Part shown: positions 15,324 through 23,271 of the stretch, one piece after another
Position numbering within the stretch: the stretch's first letter is position 1
How the letters are laid out: each line of letters starts with the position of its first letter
Source of the DNA: Akkermansiaceae bacterium
Lineage (GTDB): Bacteria > Verrucomicrobiota > Verrucomicrobiia > Verrucomicrobiales > Akkermansiaceae
Direction: 5' to 3'
DNA length: 26,857 nucleotides
Assembly (NCBI GenBank): GCA_018676385.1
Contig: JABHEX010000151.1
Location: forward strand, 1 to 26,857
Notes under the pieces: model-generated
Database searches by the model: none
Seen by the model: only the letters and a program-made list of their open reading frames with translations
Told to the model about the DNA's origin: nothing
Made by a program: the position numbers and the translations under genes

Positions 15324-16400
15324 ATGTCAAAAACTTGGAAAATTGTAGGAATTGAATTTTCTCATATGCATATGGGGGACTTGCTCCGATGTGTCGATGA
15401 GCATCCCAATGCAGAAATTGTCGGTATTTGTGATCCACACGCTGAGCGTATGCAGGGGGCAAAAAAAACATTCGGTCTGTCAGAAAGACAGACCTTTACT
15501 GACTATGTAACCTGCATGGAGCAAACGAAACCGGACATGGTTATCCTCTGCCCACCGACTGCTGAGCATGCAGATTGGGTCGAGCGTATTGCCCCGTATG
15601 ACGTCCACATTTTTGTCGAAAAACCATTTGCTGGTTCAGTCGCGGACGCGGATCGTATGATCGCCGCGATGGAGGGTCGAGGTAAGGAGCTCATCATCAA
15701 CTGGCCGCTGCGATGGGTCGAGAGCCACGTCACGGCACACCGCCTCATCAGTGAAGGATTGATCGGGGGGATTACCGAAGTTCATTACTACGATGGTAAC
15801 CGCGGACCACTGTATCATGGTGCTGATAAGGTTGAGCTAGAACCGACTGCTGAAACCAAACGGGAAAGCTGGTGGTATAAAAAGGATTCGAGCGGCGGCT
15901 CGTTATGTGATTATCTTGGATATGGTGTCACTTTAGGAACGTGGTTCAACGGTGGCCAACAGCCCGATGAAATTACCAGTGTGGTCGGTGGAACCACTGG
16001 CCTTGAGGTAGATGAGCACAGTATCACGGTGGCTCGCTATGGTGAGCATCTTTCAAAATTTGAAACACGTTGGGGTACTTTCTCCGATCCGTGGGTGCAC
16101 CAGCCACAGCCGAAGTGTGGTTTTGTTATTCGGGGAACCGAGGGCACGATCAGTAGCTACGACTATGAACAATCGATCCGAATCCAAACACGCGAGAAGC
16201 CCGAGGGTTATGACCAACCGGTAGACCCGTTTCCTCAGGGTGAAGGCAACGGGATTGAATATTGTCTGAAAAAAATTGCCGCAGGTGAAGCTATCGATGG
16301 TCCACTCTCACCGGTGCTGGCACGCATTGGTCAGCAGATTGTGGATGCCGCAATTCTCAGTTCAGAAACCGGGCGAACTCAAACCTTGCTAGGAGATTAA
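15324..16400 (+). CDS. Gfo/Idh/MocA-family oxidoreductase with altered Rossmann loop
   Basis: The 358-residue protein has the NAD(P)-binding and C-terminal domains of the Gfo/Idh/MocA family: AEIVGICDPHAERM (strand 2 with Asp), DMVILCPPTAEHADWV and the VEKPF motif (Glu99-Lys100-Pro101). Its first loop reads GIEFSHMHMGDLL (from residue 9) rather than GxGxxG. The catalytic helix reads GGSLCDYLGYGVTLGTWF, with Tyr where the usual DxGxH has His. Such variants occur in subgroups of the family, so it may still be an oxidoreductase with a changed proton relay. The substrate is unknown. No signal peptide. The next gene starts 2 bases after its stop and a Shine-Dalgarno AGGAG overlaps its end. Confidence 0.85.
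   Translation: MSKTWKIVGIEFSHMHMGDLLRCVDEHPNAEIVGICDPHAERMQGAKKTFGLSERQTFTDYVTCMEQTKPDMVILCPPTAEHADWVERIAPYDVHIFVEKPFAGSVADADRMIAAMEGRGKELIINWPLRWVESHVTAHRLISEGLIGGITEVHYYDGNRGPLYHGADKVELEPTAETKRESWWYKKDSSGGSLCDYLGYGVTLGTWFNGGQQPDEITSVVGGTTGLEVDEHSITVARYGEHLSKFETRWGTFSDPWVHQPQPKCGFVIRGTEGTISSYDYEQSIRIQTREKPEGYDQPVDPFPQGEGNGIEYCLKKIAAGEAIDGPLSPVLARIGQQIVDAAILSSETGRTQTLLGD
16391..16395 (+). promoter_or_regulatory. Shine-Dalgarno sequence of second Gfo/Idh/MocA gene
   Basis: AGGAG with 7-base spacing to the ATG at 16403. It lies within the last codons of the preceding gene and is the clearest ribosome-binding site in the operon; most other starts here show none. Confidence 0.7.
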
Positions 16401-16402
16401 TC

Positions 16403-17515
16403 ATGAGTAACGACAACGATGACGCTCGGGAATTGAAAGCGGCTACTGCAAAAAGTATATCTGCTCCTAAGTTTCCCTATAAACCGCCGGTGCCTGATGA
16501 ATACCGACCATCAATTGCGCTCGTCGGATGTGGAGGTATTGCCAAGAACCATCTGGATGCCTATCGTGGTATGGGTTACTCAGTCGTTGCGTTGTGCGAT
16601 ATGAATCTGGCAGCCGCGGAGTCTCTGCGGGATGAATATTTTCCGGAGGCAATTGTGACTGATGATACGGAAGAAATTTTTGCGCGCGAAGACATCGAAG
16701 TGGTTGACCTTGCTTTGCACCCGGCACCGAGACTTGCTTTGATAAAGCGTGCGCTGGAGGCGGACAAACACGTCTTGAGCCAGAAGCCCTTTGTCACTGA
16801 CATTCGTGAGGGTCGCAAGCTTGTTGAACTCGCGCAGCAACGCGGCCGCAAACTAGCGGTTAATCAGAACGGGCGCTGGGCACCGTATTTTAGTTATTTA
16901 CGACAGGTGTTAAAGAATGATTTGCTGGGAGATATTGTCTCTTGTGACATTCACATTGCATGGGACCACACTTGGATCAAAGGAACTCATTTTGAGAATA
17001 TCCATCACATCTTACTTTACGATTTTGCTATCCATTGGTTCGACATGGTTTCCTGTGTGTTTGGCGAGAGCTGCCCGACTCAGGTCTTTGCCAATACTTC
17101 GCGCGTCCCGGATCAGGATGTTGAACCGCCATTGAGCGCAGGTGCTTTGGTGAGTTTTGATGCCGGCCAAGCGTCACTGAATTTCCACGCTGCCACTCAA
17201 TTCTCTCCCGCCGAGACCACGGTGGTCACCGGCACTAAGGGCACGTTCCGTAGCACTGGACCAGTTTGTGCTAACGACCAAGTTACGCTGACTACTGCTG
17301 AGGGAGAAGCGGTAGTTCCGCTCGACGGTAATTGGTTTAATGATGGCTTCGCCGGTGCTATGGGCGAGCTGCTGTGCGCGATCGAAGAAGATCGCGAGCC
17401 GGAAAACTCGGCAAAGGAAAACCTGCGTAGTCTGGAGCTTTGTTTTGCCGCCATGACCAGCGCCGATTCTGGCCAGCCAATCAAACCTGGGGATGTCCTC
17501 GATATTACCATTTGA
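16403..17515 (+). CDS. Gfo/Idh/MocA-family oxidoreductase
   Basis: The 370-residue protein begins with an unusual hydrophilic 35-residue extension, then the Rossmann loop ALVGCGGIAKNHLDAYRGMGY (GxGxxA type, residues 42-47), VALCDMN, and DLALHPAPRLALIKRALEADKHVLSQKPF. The conserved EKP is QKP here (127-129), keeping Lys and Pro but losing Glu. The catalytic helix LLYDFAIHWFDMV retains DxxxHxxD. It is a likely NAD(P)-dependent sugar or cyclitol dehydrogenase. Two different Gfo/Idh/MocA proteins back to back could catalyse successive oxidation and reduction or form a hetero-oligomer (inference). It is the last gene of the tight run; the DUF1080 gene follows by 53 bp. Confidence 0.88.
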   Translation: MSNDNDDARELKAATAKSISAPKFPYKPPVPDEYRPSIALVGCGGIAKNHLDAYRGMGYSVVALCDMNLAAAESLRDEYFPEAIVTDDTEEIFAREDIEVVDLALHPAPRLALIKRALEADKHVLSQKPFVTDIREGRKLVELAQQRGRKLAVNQNGRWAPYFSYLRQVLKNDLLGDIVSCDIHIAWDHTWIKGTHFENIHHILLYDFAIHWFDMVSCVFGESCPTQVFANTSRVPDQDVEPPLSAGALVSFDAGQASLNFHAATQFSPAETTVVTGTKGTFRSTGPVCANDQVTLTTAEGEAVVPLDGNWFNDGFAGAMGELLCAIEEDREPENSAKENLRSLELCFAAMTSADSGQPIKPGDVLDITI

Positions 17516-17568
17516 ATCAGCCGTCTCACTGAAACAAAACGACCACGAACTCCGTAAATTTGTTACTC

Positions 17569-18744
17569 ATGAAAACCACAGCATTTATATATATCTCTCT
17601 TATCCTTTGCATGACCTTCAGTTGCGCAAAGGCTGAAAAATCATCCCATTTGTTCAATGGCAAAAACCTTGACGGCTGGACGGCTCTCCCTGGAGGGACT
17701 TGGAGTGTTGAGAACGGTGCCATTGTCGGTAAAAGTCCAAAGAGCGAAAAACGTCACGGTATGCTGCTTTCCAATAAGCAGTATTCAGATTTTGTCGTCA
17801 CTGCCAAGTTTCGCGTTATTAAAGGTAATAGTGGTTTTTACTTCCGCGCTGCCCGAGTTGACAGCAAAGTGAGCGTCAATGGTTTTCAAGTCGAAGTTGA
17901 TCAGTCCCAGATGACTGGAGGCCTTTATGAAACTGGAGGCCGTAAATGGGTCAGCAAACCAACTAGCAGGGATATCCCAAAGAAAAACTATAAACCCGGG
18001 GAGTGGACTACACTTGAGCTCCGTGCAGTCGGTCGGGATATCGAAGTTAAAATCAATGGCGTGGTTTCGTCAAAACTGACTAACGATAAGGGGCGAATTA
18101 AAGGGCACTTCGGCCTACAGCTTCATGGCGGACAAGACATGCACGTGGAGTATAAGGATATCAACATTCGTGAGGTCGTTGATGAGCACGGCTTTGTTGA
18201 AATGTTTAACGGCAAGGATCTAACGGGTTGGCAAACCAAAGGCAACTGGGTTGTTGAAAAGGACAACGTGATCGCACTCCAACCCCGCGCTGGCGAAAGC
18301 GGATGGCAGCGATACGATGCCTACCTAACGACTAATCGCACATACACTGACTTTGTTATCGATTTAGAATTTAAGTTTGAACGAAGAGGAAACTCAGGTG
18401 TTTTCATGCGCGTTGGTGATCTTGAAAATCACGTCACAAGCGGATTTGAAGTGCAAATTCTTGATACTCATGGGAAAAAGAAATTTGGGCATCATGATTG
18501 CGGTGGTGTCATTCGGACTTCAGCTCCAAAGAAAATGGTAGTAAAGCCAGCTGGTGAATGGAACCACTATACGATCACCATGAAGGGCTCACACCTCACA
18601 GTTGTGCTCAATGATGAACTGATTCAAGATCTTGATCTCAGCAAAACCGATATGAAGGATCGTCCTGCACAAGGCTACATCAGTTTCCAGGATGAGGCTA
18701 AAAGAGTTTGGTATCGTAATGTACGCATCAAGGAGCTGAAGTAA
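17569..18744 (+). CDS. Exported tandem DUF1080 (3-keto-disaccharide hydrolase) protein
   Basis: The 391-residue protein has a signal peptide (MKTTAFIYISLILCMTFSCAKA, probable cut after AKA; the Cys does not sit in a good lipobox). Two DUF1080 jelly-roll (LamG-like) domains follow. The first starts HLFNGKNLDGWTALPGGTW (near residue 27) with SGFYFRAA and GFQVEVDQ; the second starts EMFNGKDLTGWQTKGNWVV (near 208) with SGVFMRVG and GFEVQILDTHG and ends GYISFQDEAKRVWYRNVRI. The domain family is named for 3-keto-disaccharide hydrolases, which act on 3-keto sugars produced by dehydrogenases. I chose the ATG at 17569 over a TTG at 17560. It may be the last operon gene or have its own promoter. Confidence 0.88.
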   Translation: MKTTAFIYISLILCMTFSCAKAEKSSHLFNGKNLDGWTALPGGTWSVENGAIVGKSPKSEKRHGMLLSNKQYSDFVVTAKFRVIKGNSGFYFRAARVDSKVSVNGFQVEVDQSQMTGGLYETGGRKWVSKPTSRDIPKKNYKPGEWTTLELRAVGRDIEVKINGVVSSKLTNDKGRIKGHFGLQLHGGQDMHVEYKDINIREVVDEHGFVEMFNGKDLTGWQTKGNWVVEKDNVIALQPRAGESGWQRYDAYLTTNRTYTDFVIDLEFKFERRGNSGVFMRVGDLENHVTSGFEVQILDTHGKKKFGHHDCGGVIRTSAPKKMVVKPAGEWNHYTITMKGSHLTVVLNDELIQDLDLSKTDMKDRPAQGYISFQDEAKRVWYRNVRIKELK

Positions 18745-18753
18745 GGCATAGCC

Positions 18754-18776
18754 ATCAGCCATATTTTATAGCTGAT
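18754..18776. terminator. Hairpin between convergent DUF1080 and NOS genes
   Basis: ATCAGC (18754-18759) pairs with GCTGAT (18771-18776), with a C-A mismatch then an inner ATA/TAT pair around a TTT loop. It sits in the 40-bp gap between two convergent stop codons and could end both transcripts. No T run follows, so confidence is modest. Confidence 0.4.
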
Positions 18777-18784
18777 CTAGCCAA

Positions 18785-19897
18785 TTAGTCAGCTAGCTCC
18801 CACGCCTTACGCTGGATTTGATAATCAGGTAGCGATTTGTGATCTTTCCAGCCTCGGTGGAAAACTTCAGTTGCGGATCCTGACATGGGCGGTACAAGCC
18901 AGCTCCAATCACCGGATACTAGACGTTTTTCTGCCTGTTCTTTTTTCACAAAGCGCATGAATTCTGATGATGCGCGATGATGATCAACGATACGGACACC
19001 ATCTTCAGAGTAAGAATGCAGAACTGCTTCATTTAACTCTACAAGGGCGCGATCTTTCCAGAGAGTTTCTTTGTTTTTACCTAAAAGGTCCATTTTATCG
19101 GCTATGACGGGTAATTGATTGTAACGTCCCTCATCCCCAAGATCACGTGATCCAATTTCTGTTCCCATATACCATCCATTGAACGGTGCCGCGCGAAAAT
19201 TGAGTCCGCCAATACGGAGATTCATATCAGAGAGAATTGGAACCGCATACCATTCCAGTCCAAGATCTGCAAACCACTCGAAGCTGGGATGACGGAGTGC
19301 CACTTTCAGGCAATCATTTTCTGGTGGGTTGAAAATCTGTGCTGTTTCGCCGCGTTTTTGAATGATCCATGGTAACAAGTCAAAATCAGTTCCCTTTCCT
19401 TGCCAGCCCATTTTTTGAGCAATTTGAGTGAATTTCTCATTCTTGGGATCACCTAAATAATGACCGTTGGCTTGCTTGCCATAGCCTGCATATCCGAAAA
19501 GCTGATGGTTCCATATACGTAGCGATGGGCCATGCTGGTCCTCTGGGGCATAAATGCTGACCAACGGCTTAATTTTTCCGTTATTTGTGGCAAGACGTAT
19601 GTGTTCGATCAAATCCGCTGCTACTGCTTCAGGCTCGCGGAGATTACGTTTGTCGCGTATTTCTAGTGAAGACCAGAAGAGCCTGCCGATACAGCGGGCG
19701 TTGTTGCGCCAAGCAACGCGTGCACCGTGCTCGAGCTCTTCAAAGCTCGGTTGCCATGGCTGGTTATCATCGAAGGCATCACGTGCTGCTGTTTGTCTGA
19801 TAGAAAGCTTTGCCTGATCCCAGCCCAGTTCGTTATGACAAAGAGCAAGAAAATCTAAAGCCTCTTGTTTTTTTGGACATGATTGGGGTGATGGCAT
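18785..19897 (-). CDS. nos: Bacterial nitric oxide synthase, oxygenase domain only
   Basis: The 370-residue protein matches the NOS oxygenase fold, which oxidises L-arginine to citrulline and NO at heme. VAWRNNARCIGRLFW contains the proximal heme ligand Cys69. APFNGWYMGTEIGSR carries arginine-binding Glu247 (Trp242 and Tyr243 beside it). LWKDRALVELNEAVLHSY and VDHHRASSEFMRF are typical of bacterial NOS. WSWLVPPMSGSATEVFHR (from residue 331) is the pterin-side segment, with Trp331 and Trp333. There is no N-terminal zinc/hook region and no fused reductase; size and ends fit Bacillus-type bNOS, which borrows cellular flavodoxin reductases. It is monocistronic and convergent with the DUF1080 gene. 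No arginine or nitrogen-oxide gene is adjacent. Confidence in the family is high; the physiological role is open. Confidence 0.95.
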   Translation of the reverse strand: MPSPQSCPKKQEALDFLALCHNELGWDQAKLSIRQTAARDAFDDNQPWQPSFEELEHGARVAWRNNARCIGRLFWSSLEIRDKRNLREPEAVAADLIEHIRLATNNGKIKPLVSIYAPEDQHGPSLRIWNHQLFGYAGYGKQANGHYLGDPKNEKFTQIAQKMGWQGKGTDFDLLPWIIQKRGETAQIFNPPENDCLKVALRHPSFEWFADLGLEWYAVPILSDMNLRIGGLNFRAAPFNGWYMGTEIGSRDLGDEGRYNQLPVIADKMDLLGKNKETLWKDRALVELNEAVLHSYSEDGVRIVDHHRASSEFMRFVKKEQAEKRLVSGDWSWLVPPMSGSATEVFHRGWKDHKSLPDYQIQRKAWELAD

Positions 19898-20031
19898 AAT
19901 TGCTATGTGTCAGTGGTGCGACGCTACTCAGCTTATTCAGTGAGGTCAAATGCTTTGATTAGCGCTTAATTTAGTGGTCGATCCCTGACGCCCAAGCTCA
20001 TACGTGATGATTTTTTAGAGTAATGTCTTGT

Positions 20032-21561
20032 TTACTTAAAACTAACAGTAAGGCGGTCTATGCTGGGTTTTGACTTGTTTTCTGTCGTGTCATCAATCTT
20101 GAATTCGACTTGAAATCCAAACCCTTCAGGCAGCTCTGATAGATCCATCTGTGCGGGGATTCGCTTAATCTGTTTAGAGAAGCCGGCGATGTAGTCATAG
20201 CTTTCCTTGACGGCTAACCACTTACTCCATTTGTCGGCTTTACCGTTATTATTAGTATCAACGCCCACACGTGCTTCGACTTTTTCGACCCATGGTCCTG
20301 AACTTACAAAGTCGGTTTTCTGTTGAGTTGCCAGATAAAATTGTCCTTCGGCAAAACAGACGTCGGGGTCGGGGTGGCCTTTACCGATATTGTCGCACCA
20401 TGTGAATGGCTGATCGATCGATGATGAAGTGAACCAACCAACGCTCATTTCGTGACCACCGACCGGATCGTAGTCGCCAAACAGGTAATACTGACCACCG
20501 ATGCTGATCGCTGCCCAGTCTCCGTATGCTTCCTGTTCGGGTTCGTGGATTTCATATTTTGCGATGTTGGTTTTGAAATTCGTAGGATCTTCCTTCGTCC
20601 AGTGTGGGTGTTTATAGGTGCCGATTTTTCCTGTGGGTTTGGTGCGGTTATCGATAGCAGGTTTTTTGGCGACAAATCCACTGATACCATCGGGGCTTAC
20701 AAAGTGACCAGCGAGTGGGGAGTCCCATGACCGTTTGTTGGCGCTGATTGGGCTCCAGTCCTCAATGATGCAGTGCATCTTGCCATCGAGAGCGCGGATG
20801 AAGCCAGCGTCAGATCCATGTGATGGGTCTCTGACTGCGATGCCTTTATTCTCGCCAGGTTCCCCATCGGTTAGATCGCTGTCCACATAGACGTGAGGGT
20901 CCTGATCATTGGGGAAATCATAGTAAATGTAAGCTTTACCATCAACCATTTCGGCACTGGTCACCCACTTGGAGAAGTTTTCTGTCACAGGTCCGTGGTG
21001 CACCCAGTTTTTCATGTCGCGGCTCTGCCATGCGTGGTAGCCGCCTTTGCTTGGTTTAAGACCGCCCGGCGCGTTGAACTGGTTGGCAAATCGTGTAGTC
21101 TGCAGCGGTATATCAAATCCGTCGAGCTTGGCTAATTCTGGGGTGAATGAAGCAGAAGGCATAGGCTTTGCTCCCTTTTTTTTACGCCGCGGATGACTAT
21201 CTGTATAGCGGCCAAACATCCAGTAGTTGTCCGGTCCCATCGTCAGCAGGACCGGTGCGTCCTTGAGATTTGATGGGCCGAGGTTGTCGATTGGGTTCCA
21301 GTTTTGCCAGATAGGTGACTGAGTGATTGTTAGTGATTTCACCGAGCGTTTCGAATCAAATGAGCGTAGTTTTGTTAATACATTTGCTTTTTTTGCTATC
21401 GGTGAAATTTGACCGTTTTCAATGACGGCGCCGTCTGATTTTAGTATTTGATTATTCCAGTCATTATTACTGTTGATTTCCCAAGTATTATTATCGGCGT
21501 GAATAATCAACGAGGTCAGCAGAGAGCTCGATGCGATTATGTTTAGGCAATTTAGTTTCAT
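20032..21561 (-). CDS. Secreted predicted beta-propeller, glycosidase-like protein
   Basis: I do not recognise the exact family. The 509-residue protein has a signal peptide (residues 1-22, ending LIIHA before DNN). The region from about 95 to 440 looks like a five-bladed propeller of the GH43/GH32-like kind: KDAPVLLTMGPDNYWMFGRY (Asp101), GGYHAWQSRDMKNWVHHG, VDGKAYIYYDFPNDQDPHVYV, GGQYYLFGDYDPVGGHEMSVGWFTS, and PDPDVCFAEGQFYLATQQ. The last 70 or so residues (QMDLSELPEGFGFQVEFKI onward) form a beta-rich tail. Blade starts with acidic residues and phrases like S(R)DMxNWV are common in propeller glycosidases. A role in polysaccharide breakdown fits the nearby sulfatase. It is divergent from the PhoD-like gene. 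Confidence 0.6.
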   Translation of the reverse strand: MKLNCLNIIASSSLLTSLIIHADNNTWEINSNNDWNNQILKSDGAVIENGQISPIAKKANVLTKLRSFDSKRSVKSLTITQSPIWQNWNPIDNLGPSNLKDAPVLLTMGPDNYWMFGRYTDSHPRRKKKGAKPMPSASFTPELAKLDGFDIPLQTTRFANQFNAPGGLKPSKGGYHAWQSRDMKNWVHHGPVTENFSKWVTSAEMVDGKAYIYYDFPNDQDPHVYVDSDLTDGEPGENKGIAVRDPSHGSDAGFIRALDGKMHCIIEDWSPISANKRSWDSPLAGHFVSPDGISGFVAKKPAIDNRTKPTGKIGTYKHPHWTKEDPTNFKTNIAKYEIHEPEQEAYGDWAAISIGGQYYLFGDYDPVGGHEMSVGWFTSSSIDQPFTWCDNIGKGHPDPDVCFAEGQFYLATQQKTDFVSSGPWVEKVEARVGVDTNNNGKADKWSKWLAVKESYDYIAGFSKQIKRIPAQMDLSELPEGFGFQVEFKIDDTTENKSKPSIDRLTVSFK

Positions 21562-21667
21562 AGTTGGAGAATATTGAATTTGAGATGAGCTAATTGATAA
21601 TGTGGTATTACATCCAATTTGGCATAATGGTTTACATTAAAAAGCTAATTACATAGATTTCGTTATT
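21562..21667. promoter_or_regulatory. Divergent AT-rich promoter region
   Basis: This 106-bp, strongly AT-rich gap separates the start codons of the glycosidase-like gene (-) and the PhoD-like gene (+), so it must contain the promoters of both unless one is leaderless. I could not assign confident -35/-10 boxes or a clear operator by eye. Confidence 0.4.
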
Positions 21668-23095
21668 ATGTTTTATCAATGCGTCAAATTACGGCAGATT
21701 ATTATAGCAGTCTATTTGTCGATATCTTTGGATGGCCTCGCTGATAGCAGTGGGCCCTATCTTGCCAGTGGGATTAAGATTGGCGAGGTTGATCAGACGT
21801 CTGCAATTGTTTGGGTGAGGCTGACCCATGAGAAGCGTGCCCACTTCGACAAGCTGCCAATTTTAACTAAAGGGCTGAAGCGTAATGAAAAAGATGCTGA
21901 AAGCATGCCTGAGGGGGTTGCTAGGGGTATGGCGGGAGAAGTTCGAGTAGGGTATGTAGCAACAAATAAAAAAAGAGCTTTTGCATGGACTGATTGGGCG
22001 AAGGTACTCGCAGAGAACGATTTTATTCATCAATTCAAATTATCCGATCTTAAGTCTGGTGCCAGCTACAGCTGCATTGTCCAAGTGCGCGGAGTTGGGA
22101 GTGACAAAATTTCTAGCACAACGAATGGCTGTTTTAAGACAGCACCTGAAAAAACGCAATGTGTGCCAATCCGATTCCTCGTCACGACCTGCCAGTCGGT
22201 TAGAAGTATTGATTCCGGCGCGCAGGGGCATGTGGCATACAAGACAATGCTGGAACTTGACCCGCACTTCTTTGTGCACACAGGTGACATTCTTTACTAC
22301 GACAAAGCGCCACTGTGTAAAAATATCAAGCAAGCGCGTGCGAAGTGGAACCTCATCTTTGCTTATAAACATAACATGAATTTTCACCGTCAAGTCAGCT
22401 CATATTTTATGAAGGATGATCACGACACGCTCAAAAACGATTGCTGGCCGGGTCAGACGTATGGTGACCTAACTTTCGACCAAGGGTTGAAAATATTCCG
22501 TGAGCAAGTTCCTATGGGAGAAAAAACCTACCGGACAATCCGGTGGGGCAAGCATGTCCAGATATGGTTAACAGAGCATCGTGACTTCAGAACTTCTAAT
22601 AGGGTGGAAGATGGTCCAGAGAAAACGATTTTAGGCAAGGAGCAGAAGGCGTGGCTAATGAGAACGATGAAGCAGTCCGATGCGACTCACAAATTTCTTA
22701 TTGTCCCGGGGCCAATTGTCGGGCCTGATAAGCGGGGCAAAAATGACAACCATTCAAATAAAGGTTTTTCTAACGAGGGCCAGCAGCTACGCAATTTTCT
22801 GGCAAAACAAAAAAATACCTACGTCATCTGCGGTGACCGGCATTGGCAGTATTGCTCAAAAGATCCTCAAACCGGAGTTCTTGAAATGGGCTGTGGACCA
22901 GTCAATGACCAACACATGTTTGGCGGTGCACCCAAGGTAGATAAAACCTATCACCGGTTTTTTGGCGAAAAAGGAGGATTTCTTGCCGTTACAGTGGTAG
23001 GTGGAAAAGCCAGGGCCGAATGGATGTCAGCTGACGTTAAAGGCAATAGCGGCAAACCCGAAATCCGCCATACTGAGCTGTTGGGTAGTAAGTGA
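21668..23095 (+). CDS. PhoD-like alkaline phosphatase/phosphodiesterase
   Basis: The 475-residue protein resembles the PhoD family. A hydrophobic N-terminus (about residues 10-25) could be a signal sequence with cleavage near LADSS. An N-terminal Fn3-like domain follows (PYLASGIKIGEVDQTSAIVWVRL, ending in CFKTAP near 160). The metallophosphatase domain starts RFLVTTCQSVRS and contains VHTGDILYYDKA (Asp207), MKDDHDTLKNDCWPG (Asp250, His252, Asn257) and VICGDRHWQY, all expected metal-site motifs of PhoD. PhoD enzymes are calcium/iron phosphodiesterases outside the cytoplasm that release phosphate from organic esters. The sulfatase gene follows by 176 bp on the same strand. Confidence 0.85.
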   Translation: MFYQCVKLRQIIIAVYLSISLDGLADSSGPYLASGIKIGEVDQTSAIVWVRLTHEKRAHFDKLPILTKGLKRNEKDAESMPEGVARGMAGEVRVGYVATNKKRAFAWTDWAKVLAENDFIHQFKLSDLKSGASYSCIVQVRGVGSDKISSTTNGCFKTAPEKTQCVPIRFLVTTCQSVRSIDSGAQGHVAYKTMLELDPHFFVHTGDILYYDKAPLCKNIKQARAKWNLIFAYKHNMNFHRQVSSYFMKDDHDTLKNDCWPGQTYGDLTFDQGLKIFREQVPMGEKTYRTIRWGKHVQIWLTEHRDFRTSNRVEDGPEKTILGKEQKAWLMRTMKQSDATHKFLIVPGPIVGPDKRGKNDNHSNKGFSNEGQQLRNFLAKQKNTYVICGDRHWQYCSKDPQTGVLEMGCGPVNDQHMFGGAPKVDKTYHRFFGEKGGFLAVTVVGGKARAEWMSADVKGNSGKPEIRHTELLGSK

Positions 23096-23161
23096 GTTTT
23101 GTGGCTAGACGGCAAAAAACAGTTCCCGTCAGCGGTGAGTATAGATGTGGCATGAAATATT

Positions 23162-23196
23162 ATCACTGTTAGTGACTTATGTGATCGTGATTTTTT
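23162..23196 (+). terminator. Possible terminator after PhoD-like gene
   Basis: ATCAC and GTGAT units are repeated here (ATCACTGTTAGTGA, then GTGATCGTGA) and can form a stem that ends in TTTTTT. The inner TCACT-GTT-AGTGA hairpin is perfect but short. It lies about 67 bp after the stop codon. An 8-bp inverted repeat, ACGGCAAA (23109-23116) and TTTGCCGT (23199-23206), flanks it. Weakly supported. Confidence 0.35.
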
Positions 23197-23271
23197 CGTT
23201 TGCCGTGCAGGGAATGACACTGTAGCGCTAGAGCATTAGGATGATAGGCAAGGCGAGCAAATAGTTTTATA

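Noticed and set aside
19898..20031. NsrR- or FNR-type operator upstream of the NOS gene
   Set aside because: An imperfect ATTAGCGCTTAAT palindrome is present, but it does not match either motif and I found no convincing promoter around it.
22040..22393. 117-residue minus-strand open frame within the PhoD-like gene
   Set aside because: It is antisense to conserved metallophosphatase coding sequence and shows no recognisable domain.
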